64,000 nt of DNA from Streptomonospora wellingtoniae (GTDB lineage: Bacteria > Actinomycetota > Actinomycetes > Streptosporangiales > Streptosporangiaceae): the NCBI RefSeq assembly GCF_031845375.1, contig NZ_JAVREK010000006.1:147912-211911 (forward strand), given 5' to 3'. The notes under the pieces were generated by a model. The model had not been told where the DNA came from. It was given only the letters and a program-made list of their open reading frames with translations, and did no database searches. Within the stretch, counting starts at the first letter, position 1. The number at the start of each line of letters is the position of its first letter. Of the stretch, positions 58,303-64,000 are shown piece by piece. The position numbers and the translations under genes are program-made.

Positions 58303-60828
58303 TCAGCCGGAGCCGCCGTCGCCGCGGACGAGGGCCAGCACGCCCGGCAGGTCGTCCGGTGCGACCAGTACGTCCCGCGCCTTGGAGCCTTCACTGGGGC
58401 CGACCACGTCGCGGCTCTCCATCAGATCCATCAGGCGCCCGGCCTTGGCGAAGCCGACCCGCAGCTTGCGCTGGAGCATCGAGGTGGAGCCGAACTGGGT
58501 GGTGACCACCAGCTCGATCGCCTGCAGCAGCAGGTCGAGGTCGTCGCCGACCTCCTCGTCGATCTCCTTCTTCTTGGCCTCGGCGGTGCCCACGTCGTCG
58601 CGGTAGCTGGGCTCGGCCTGCTTCTTGCAGTGCTCGACGACGGCACGGATCTCCTTCTCGGTCACCCAGGCGTTCTGCAGCCGGATGGGCTTGCCCGCGC
58701 CCATGGGCAGGAAGAGCGCGTCGCCCTTGCCGACGAGCTTCTCGGCCCCCGGCTGGTCCAGGATGACGCGGCTGTCGGAGAGGCTGGAGGTGGCGAAGGC
58801 CAGCCGCGACGGCACATTGGCCTTGATCAGGCCGGTGACGACGTCGACGCTGGGACGCTGGGTGGCCAGCACCAGGTGGATCCCCGCCGCGCGTGCCAGC
58901 TGGGTGATGCGCACGATGGCGTCCTCGACGTCGCGGGGGGCGACCATCATCAAATCGGCCAGCTCGTCGACGATCACCACCAGGTACGGGTAGGGCTCGT
59001 ACTCGCGTTCGCTGCCGGGCGCCGCGGTGAGCTCGCCGGCGGAGACCGCGGCGTTGAAGTCGTCGATGTGGCGGTAGCCCGACGCCGCGAGGTCGTCGTA
59101 GCGCCGGTCCATCTCGCCCACGACCCACTGCAGCGCGTCGGCGGCCTTCTTCGGGCTGGTGATGATCGGGGTGATCAGGTGCGGGATGCCCTCGTACATG
59201 GTCAGCTCGACCCGCTTGGGGTCGACCAGGATCAGCCGGACCTCGTCGGGCGTGGCCCGCATCATGATCGAGGTGATCAGCCCGTTGATGCAGGTGGACT
59301 TGCCGGCTCCGGTGGCTCCCGCGACCAGCACGTGCGGCATCTTCGCGAGGTTGGCCACTACGGTGGCGCCCTCGATGTCCTTGCCCAGGCCCACCAGCAT
59401 CGGGTGCTCGTCGGAGGTGGCCGGAGCCGAGCGCAGGATGTCGCCGAGGCTGACGATGTCCTTGTCGGAGTTGGGGATCTCCACGCCGATGGCCGACTTG
59501 CCGGGGATCGGCGACTGGATGCGCACGTCGGCGCTCTTGACGGCCAGGGAGATGTTCTTGGTCAGCGCGGTGACCTTCTCGACCTTCACGGCCGGGCCGA
59601 GCTCGATCTCGTAGCGGGTCACGGTGGGACCGCGGGTGAAGCCGGTGATCTCGGCGTCGATGTTGAACTGCTCCATCACGCCGTTGAGCGCCTCGACCAC
59701 CGTGTCGTTGGCCTTGGTGCGCGGCTTGGGCGGCGTGCCCGGCTTGAGCATGGGCGGCGCGGGCAGCTCGTAGTCGCCGTCGACGACACGCGGCGGGATG
59801 GACAACTGCTCGGCGGCCTCGGGCGGCGGCGTGTGGTCGGGCACTGCGGGCTGCGCGCCCTTGTCCGTCGAGGCCACGACCGGGGTGTCGTAGGGGCGCT
59901 CGTTGGCGCCGGCCACGCCCGCATCCTCGGCCGTCTTGGCGACCGCCTCGTCCGCGCGCGGCTTGCGCTTGCGCTTGGGCCGTTCGGGCACGGCCTCCGC
60001 CTCGGACGGGGTGTCGAGGATGCCCATCCCGGCGTCGGGGCCGCCGTCGCGCTCCATGAGCCCGCCGAAGAGGGCCCGCATGCGTTCGGGGATGCGGTGG
60101 ACGGGGGTCGCGGTGACCACCAGCAGACCGAAGAGCAGCAGCAGCCCGAGCAGCACCCCCGTGACCCAGGGGGTGATGAGCAGGCTGAGGGGACCGGAGG
60201 CGGCGAAGCCGATGATGCCGCCGGCGCGGCGCACGGCCTCGGGCCCGTCGGAGGGCCAGGGGATGCCGTGACCGATGTGGATGAGCCCCAGCAGGCCCAC
60301 CAGGAGCGCGCTGGAGCCGATGAACAGCCGGCCCACGTCGGTCTCACCGGTGCCGGGGGTGCGCATCAGCCGCCAGGCGAAGGGCAGGAACAGCAGCGGA
60401 AGCACCGGCGAGAACGTGCCGAAGGCGCCGACGACGACGGTGCGGGTTGCCTCGGGCAGTGGACCCCGGGTGTCCCACCACACGGCGGCGGCGATGAGCA
60501 GGCCCAGCGCCAGCAGCACCAGGCCGAGCCCGTCGCGGCGCAGGTCGGGATCGAGGTCGCGGGCGCTGCGCCCGGCGGCGCGGGCGAGGCCTCCGACGGT
60601 GTGGGCCATCAGCCGCCATACGAGCAGCAGAGCGCGCCCGGCCCACACGAACAGCAGGGCGACGGGACCCTCGGCGGCTGCGGGCTTGCGCTTGGCAGCG
60701 GTTGCGCGGGGGCGCTGCGCGGAGGCCCCCGAGGTCTTGCGCGCCGGCGCCCTCTTTCCTCCGGCGCCGCCGCCCCGGGACGCTCCGCCGCCGGATCCTT
60801 GGGGGGTTTTGGGCGCACGGGTGGCCAT
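58303..60828 (-). CDS. ftsK: DNA translocase FtsK/SpoIIIE
   Basis: 841 aa. A basic Ala/Lys-rich start, four membrane helices (about 55-245), an acidic linker, then the motor: ITGFTRGPTVTRYEIELGPAVKVEKV, Walker A AGATGAGKSTCINGL near residue 500, Walker B in YLVVIVDELADLMM, and the C-terminal gamma winged helix (DDLDLLLQAIELVVTTQFGSTSMLQRKLRVG). It pumps chromosome DNA through the septum guided by polar sequences. ATG 60828. Confidence 0.95.
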   Translation of the reverse strand: MATRAPKTPQGSGGGASRGGGAGGKRAPARKTSGASAQRPRATAAKRKPAAAEGPVALLFVWAGRALLLVWRLMAHTVGGLARAAGRSARDLDPDLRRDGLGLVLLALGLLIAAAVWWDTRGPLPEATRTVVVGAFGTFSPVLPLLFLPFAWRLMRTPGTGETDVGRLFIGSSALLVGLLGLIHIGHGIPWPSDGPEAVRRAGGIIGFAASGPLSLLITPWVTGVLLGLLLLFGLLVVTATPVHRIPERMRALFGGLMERDGGPDAGMGILDTPSEAEAVPERPKRKRKPRADEAVAKTAEDAGVAGANERPYDTPVVASTDKGAQPAVPDHTPPPEAAEQLSIPPRVVDGDYELPAPPMLKPGTPPKPRTKANDTVVEALNGVMEQFNIDAEITGFTRGPTVTRYEIELGPAVKVEKVTALTKNISLAVKSADVRIQSPIPGKSAIGVEIPNSDKDIVSLGDILRSAPATSDEHPMLVGLGKDIEGATVVANLAKMPHVLVAGATGAGKSTCINGLITSIMMRATPDEVRLILVDPKRVELTMYEGIPHLITPIITSPKKAADALQWVVGEMDRRYDDLAASGYRHIDDFNAAVSAGELTAAPGSEREYEPYPYLVVIVDELADLMMVAPRDVEDAIVRITQLARAAGIHLVLATQRPSVDVVTGLIKANVPSRLAFATSSLSDSRVILDQPGAEKLVGKGDALFLPMGAGKPIRLQNAWVTEKEIRAVVEHCKKQAEPSYRDDVGTAEAKKKEIDEEVGDDLDLLLQAIELVVTTQFGSTSMLQRKLRVGFAKAGRLMDLMESRDVVGPSEGSKARDVLVAPDDLPGVLALVRGDGGSG

Positions 60829-60889
60829 GGTCGGCAGCCTACAGCGCGCCCGGCCCGCTCGTCGGCACCGCCCGCCCGGCGTGTCGCCC

Positions 60890-60930
60890 GGACGGGCGCC
60901 TCTGACCAGCGGACCGGGCGGCGCCCGTCC
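60890..60930 (-). terminator. Terminator of the dapA-rnj operon
   Basis: GGACGGGCGCC (60890-60900) pairs with GGCGCCCGTCC (60920-60930), an 11-bp stem with a 19-nt loop, 13 bp downstream of the RNase J stop codon. Confidence 0.55.
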
Positions 60931-60943
60931 GTCGCTCCCCGGG

Positions 60944-62629
60944 TCAGATCTCCACGATCACCGGGACGATCATCGGCCTGCGGCGGTAGGTCTCGTTGAC
61001 CCAGCGGCCGATCCCCCGCCGAACGAGCTGGCGCAGCTGGTGAGGGTCGGTTATGCCGTCGGAGGCGGCCTTCTCCAAGGATTCCTGCACCTTGGGGATG
61101 ACCTCGTCGTAGGCGTCGACGCCGATGCCCGCCCCGCGGGTGTGAATCTCGGGCTCGCCCACGATCTTGCCGGATGTGGAGTCGACGGCCACGATGATCG
61201 AGATGAACCCCTCCTCGCCGAGGATGCGCCGGTCCTTGAGCGCGGACTCGGTGACGTCGCCCACCGACGCGCCGTCGACGTAGACGTAGCCGGCCTGGAC
61301 CTTGCCGGTGATGCGCGCCCGCCCCTTGTGCAGGTCGACGACCACGCCGTCCTCGGCCAGGCAGATGCGGTCCTCGTCGAGCCCGGCCAGGGCGGCCACG
61401 CGGGCGTGGGCGCGCATGTGCCGCCATTCGCCGTGCACCGGCATGAAATTGCGCGGCCGCACCATGTTGTGCACGTACAGCAGCTCGCCTGCGGGAGCGT
61501 GGCCGGAGACGTGCACCAGCGCGTTGCCCTTGTGCACCACCTTGGCGCCCCAGCGCGTCAGGCCGTTGATGACGCGGTTGACCGAGTTCTCGTTGCCCGG
61601 GATGAGCGAGGAGGCCAGCAGGACCGTGTCGCCCTCCTCGATGCGGATCTGGTGGTCGCGGTTGGCCATGCGGGTCAGCGCCGACATCGGCTCGCCCTGG
61701 GACCCGGTGGAGACCAGCACGGCCTCGTCGGGGCGCAGGTCGTCGAGCTGCTTGACGTCGACCAGCAGATCGGCGGGGACGGTCAGGTAGCCCAGGTCGC
61801 GCGCGATGTTCATGTTGCGCACCATCGAGCGGCCGACGAAGGCGACCTTGCGGCCGTGGGCCTTGGCCGAGTCGAGCACCTGCTGGACGCGGTGCACGTG
61901 GGAGGCGAAGCAGGCGACGATGATGCGCTGGTCGGCCTGGTGGAACACGTTGTCGATCACCGGCGAGATGTCGCGCTCGCTGGTGACGAACCCGGGCACC
62001 TCGGCGTTGGTGGAGTCGGCCATCAGCAGGTCGACGCCCTCGCTGCCCAGCCGGGCGAAGCCGGCGAGGTCGGTCAGCCGCCCGTCCAGGGGCAGCTGGT
62101 CCATCTTGAAGTCGCCGGTGTGCAGCAGTGTGCCGGCATCGGTGCGCAGGGCCACCGCGAGCGCGTCCGGGATGGAGTGGTTGACCGCGAGGAACTCCAG
62201 GTCGAAGGGGCCGAAGGAGCGACGGTCGTCCTCGGCCACCTGGACGGTCTCGGGTTTGATGCGGTGCTCGCCGAGCTTGGCCGAGAGCAGCGCCAGCGTC
62301 AGCCGCGAGCCCACCAGCGGGATGTCGGGGCGCTCACGCAGCAGGAACGGCACAGCCCCGATGTGGTCCTCGTGGCCGTGCGTGAGCACGAGGGCCTCAA
62401 CGTCGTCGAGCCGGTCCCGGACGTAGTCGAAGTCGGGCAGGATCAGATCGACTCCGGGCTGCTCCTCCTCGGGGAACAGCACGCCGCAGTCGACGATCAG
62501 CAGCTTGCCCCGGTACTCGAAGACCGCCATGTTGCGGCCGATCTCGCCCAGGCCGCCCAGCGCCACGACCCGCAGCGCGTCGGGGCTCAGCGGCGGCGGA
62601 GGGCCGAGGTCGGGGTGGGGATGACTCAT
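60944..62629 (-). CDS. rnj: Ribonuclease J
   Basis: 561 aa metallo-beta-lactamase/beta-CASP nuclease. Seen: ALGGLGEIGRNM, the zinc motif LTHGHEDHIGAVPF near residue 83, HTGDFKMDQLPLDG, and the beta-CASP motif in STGSQGEPMSALTRMA. It degrades and matures RNA by endonuclease and 5' exonuclease activity. The ATG overlaps the dapA stop by four bases (ATGA), and the dapA-rnj order is conserved in actinobacteria. Confidence 0.95.
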   Translation of the reverse strand: MSHPHPDLGPPPPLSPDALRVVALGGLGEIGRNMAVFEYRGKLLIVDCGVLFPEEEQPGVDLILPDFDYVRDRLDDVEALVLTHGHEDHIGAVPFLLRERPDIPLVGSRLTLALLSAKLGEHRIKPETVQVAEDDRRSFGPFDLEFLAVNHSIPDALAVALRTDAGTLLHTGDFKMDQLPLDGRLTDLAGFARLGSEGVDLLMADSTNAEVPGFVTSERDISPVIDNVFHQADQRIIVACFASHVHRVQQVLDSAKAHGRKVAFVGRSMVRNMNIARDLGYLTVPADLLVDVKQLDDLRPDEAVLVSTGSQGEPMSALTRMANRDHQIRIEEGDTVLLASSLIPGNENSVNRVINGLTRWGAKVVHKGNALVHVSGHAPAGELLYVHNMVRPRNFMPVHGEWRHMRAHARVAALAGLDEDRICLAEDGVVVDLHKGRARITGKVQAGYVYVDGASVGDVTESALKDRRILGEEGFISIIVAVDSTSGKIVGEPEIHTRGAGIGVDAYDEVIPKVQESLEKAASDGITDPHQLRQLVRRGIGRWVNETYRRRPMIVPVIVEI

Positions 62630-63603
62630 GCGGATCCTTCCGTCAGGCGTTCGACACCCACGACGCTGGCCGGCACCGCCTGGTGGGGGGCCAGGCCGAT
62701 CGGTCCCTTGACCCCGGCCGCGGCGAGGTCTTCGCGCAGCAGCGCCTGGAGCTCGGGCGAGGCGTCGGCCAGCGGAGTGCGGACCGGCCCGCCGGGGAGG
62801 CCGAACATGTTCAGCACCGCCTTGGTGGTGATGACGCCCTGGGTGCGGAATATTCCGGTGTAGACGGGCGTGAGGCGGCGGTGGATGGCCAGGGCGCGTG
62901 CGACGTCGCCGCCCTGGTAGGCGTCGACCATGTCGTGCAGGTCGGAGCCGACGATGTGGCCCACGACACTGACGAATCCCGAGGCGCCGACCGACAGCAG
63001 CGGCAGGTTGAGGATGTCCGAGCCGCAGTAGAAGGCCATGCCGGTGCGCTCCATCACCCAGGAGCTGGCGCCGAGGTCGTCCTTGGCGTCCTTGTTGGCG
63101 ACGATGCGCGGGTGCTCGGCGAGCCGCACCAGCGTCTCGGAGGCGATCGGTGTGCCGGTGCGCTGCGGGATGTCGTAGAGCATCACCGGCAGCTCGGTGG
63201 CGTCGGCGATCGACGTGAAGTGCCGGAGCAGCCCTTCCTGAGGGGGCTTGTTGTAGTAGGGAGTGACCAGAAGCAGGCCGTGCGCCCCGGCGCGCTCGGC
63301 GCTCTGGGCGAGCCTGATGCTGTGGCGGGTGTCGTTGGTCCCGACCCCGGCCACGACGACGGCCCGGTCGCCGACGGCATCCAGCACGGCGCGCAGCAAC
63401 CGGTCCTTCTCCTCGTCACTGGTGGTCGGCGACTCTCCAGTGGTACCGCTGATGATGAGGCCGTCATTGCGCTGCTCGTCGACCAGGTAGGTGGCGAGGC
63501 GGGCGGCGCCGTCGTAGTCGACGTCGCCGTTCTCCTGCATCGGTGTGACCATTGCGGTCAACATCTGGCCGAAAGGCGCGCTCGGCGAAGTGCTGCCTGA
63601 CAT
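62626..63603 (-). CDS. dapA: 4-hydroxy-tetrahydrodipicolinate synthase
   Basis: 325 aa. TIM-barrel aldolase with GTTGESPTTSDEEKDRL near the N-terminus, LLVTPYYNKPPQEGLLRHF carrying the catalytic Tyr, and IVANKDAKDDLG with the Schiff-base Lys. It condenses pyruvate with aspartate semialdehyde, the first committed step to diaminopimelate; dapF at 18893 acts later in the same pathway. ATG 63603 preceded by a weak GGG; the longer frame upstream is not conserved. Confidence 0.94.
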   Translation of the reverse strand: MSGSTSPSAPFGQMLTAMVTPMQENGDVDYDGAARLATYLVDEQRNDGLIISGTTGESPTTSDEEKDRLLRAVLDAVGDRAVVVAGVGTNDTRHSIRLAQSAERAGAHGLLLVTPYYNKPPQEGLLRHFTSIADATELPVMLYDIPQRTGTPIASETLVRLAEHPRIVANKDAKDDLGASSWVMERTGMAFYCGSDILNLPLLSVGASGFVSVVGHIVGSDLHDMVDAYQGGDVARALAIHRRLTPVYTGIFRTQGVITTKAVLNMFGLPGGPVRTPLADASPELQALLREDLAAAGVKGPIGLAPHQAVPASVVGVERLTEGSA

Positions 63604-64000
63604 AGGGAAAACGTACCGCGCCCCGGCCCCACCTGCGCCCATGCGACCCCCACCGAAGAGGGTTTTCTGCCGCATTCACCCATGATCCGACCTGTTGGGG
63701 GCCGGTTCCTGCGGCCGGCGGAACGGGTGCGCGGCGCGCCGCGGCGCCGGGCGGGTCGGGGGACGGCGCGGCCGGGTATCGGCCGCACGCGGGCGCTGCG
63801 GGAGGCGCCGGGGCCTGATCCGCGTCGGTGTGTGGGAGGCCGACATGCGGGCCCGCCGGCCATCGGGCACAGACGATCTTGACTCGGCGGTGAGCTGCGT
63901 TACACACTTCGAGCGCACCTCGGGCGGCCCGGTCACGGCGCTGCTTCCCGTCTTCCGCGCGCCCTCGTCCCCCCCCCCCCCAACCCCCCGGGGGGGGGCG
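63604..64000. other. Right edge: no supported gene; homopolymer-rich end
   Basis: Upstream region of dapA without a recognised gene. A plus-strand frame from ATG 63845 stays open to the window edge (MRARRPSGTDDLDSAV...) but has no recognised content. The last 35 bases are C13, AA, C6, G9 and CG; this may be a low-quality contig end, or a genuine G-rich tract. Confidence 0.4.

Noticed and set aside
1..64000. CRISPR arrays, tRNA/rRNA genes, integrases or transposases
   Set aside because: No regularly spaced direct repeats, no tRNA arm patterns and no recombinase domains were seen by eye; the only repeat family is the palindromic element and the Rpn-like duplication.

Overview
The window is very GC-rich chromosomal DNA with dense, short-spaced genes and strong G/C at third codon positions. 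The gene content (mycothiol-era actinobacterial housekeeping such as dapF-miaA-miaB-hflX, recA-recX-DUF3046, clgR-cinA-pgsA-rimO-ftsK-rnj-dapA, DUF397/XRE pairs, an Rpn-like protein of the streptomycete type) places it in Actinomycetota. A Nocardiopsaceae-type genome (Nocardiopsis/Streptomonospora/Thermobifida relatives) is my best guess; the family-level call is inference.

Layout. 1-8 kb: a phosphotransferase, the DNA-uptake genes comEA-comEC, a luciferase-like oxidoreductase and holA. 8-11 kb: hutI and hflX on the minus strand. 11.4-17.4 kb: malate synthase followed by glcDEF, a glycolate to glyoxylate to malate module. 17.6-18.9 kb: an Rpn-like PD-(D/E)XK protein followed by a tandem copy of its own 3' end. 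18.9-26.5 kb: dapF, miaA, a VOC protein, a LigB-like protein, a TetR-P450 pair and miaB. 26.5-28.9 kb: an ABM monooxygenase, a DUF397/XRE pair and a possible small Cys-rich protein. 28.9-33 kb: a TAXI-type TRAP transporter. 33-36.3 kb: an S9 peptidase and a GNAT. 36.4-40 kb: recX, recA (carrying an intein inside the Walker A motif) and DUF3046. 40.1-44.9 kb: the helicase lhr. 45-52 kb: a GNAT, a ROK regulator, a sugar ABC importer and a GH3 hexosaminidase. 52.1-63.6 kb: Rrf2, dps, clgR, cinA, pgsA, rimO, a RodZ-like protein, ftsK, rnj and dapA.

The most unusual signal is a family of four palindromic elements (8000-8066, 21695-21948, 35338-35404, 56603-56669). Each has two 23-nt arms around a loop of exactly 21 nt with a conserved core. 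Paired changes keep the arms complementary, the loop occurs in either orientation, and every copy lies just downstream of a stop codon. The second copy appears to be split by a 173-bp insert. No transposase, integrase, CRISPR array, tRNA or rRNA gene was seen.

Regulation that can be read directly: two MerR/SoxR-type operators of the same geometry (one inside the end of comEC in front of the luciferase-like gene, one in front of the ABM monooxygenase), a LexA-type SOS box 5' of recA, a TetR-type dyad before the TetR-P450 pair, a ROK-type operator before the sugar importer, direct repeats at the start of the XRE gene, and several apparently leaderless genes (dapF, ABM, Rrf2, Rpn-like).
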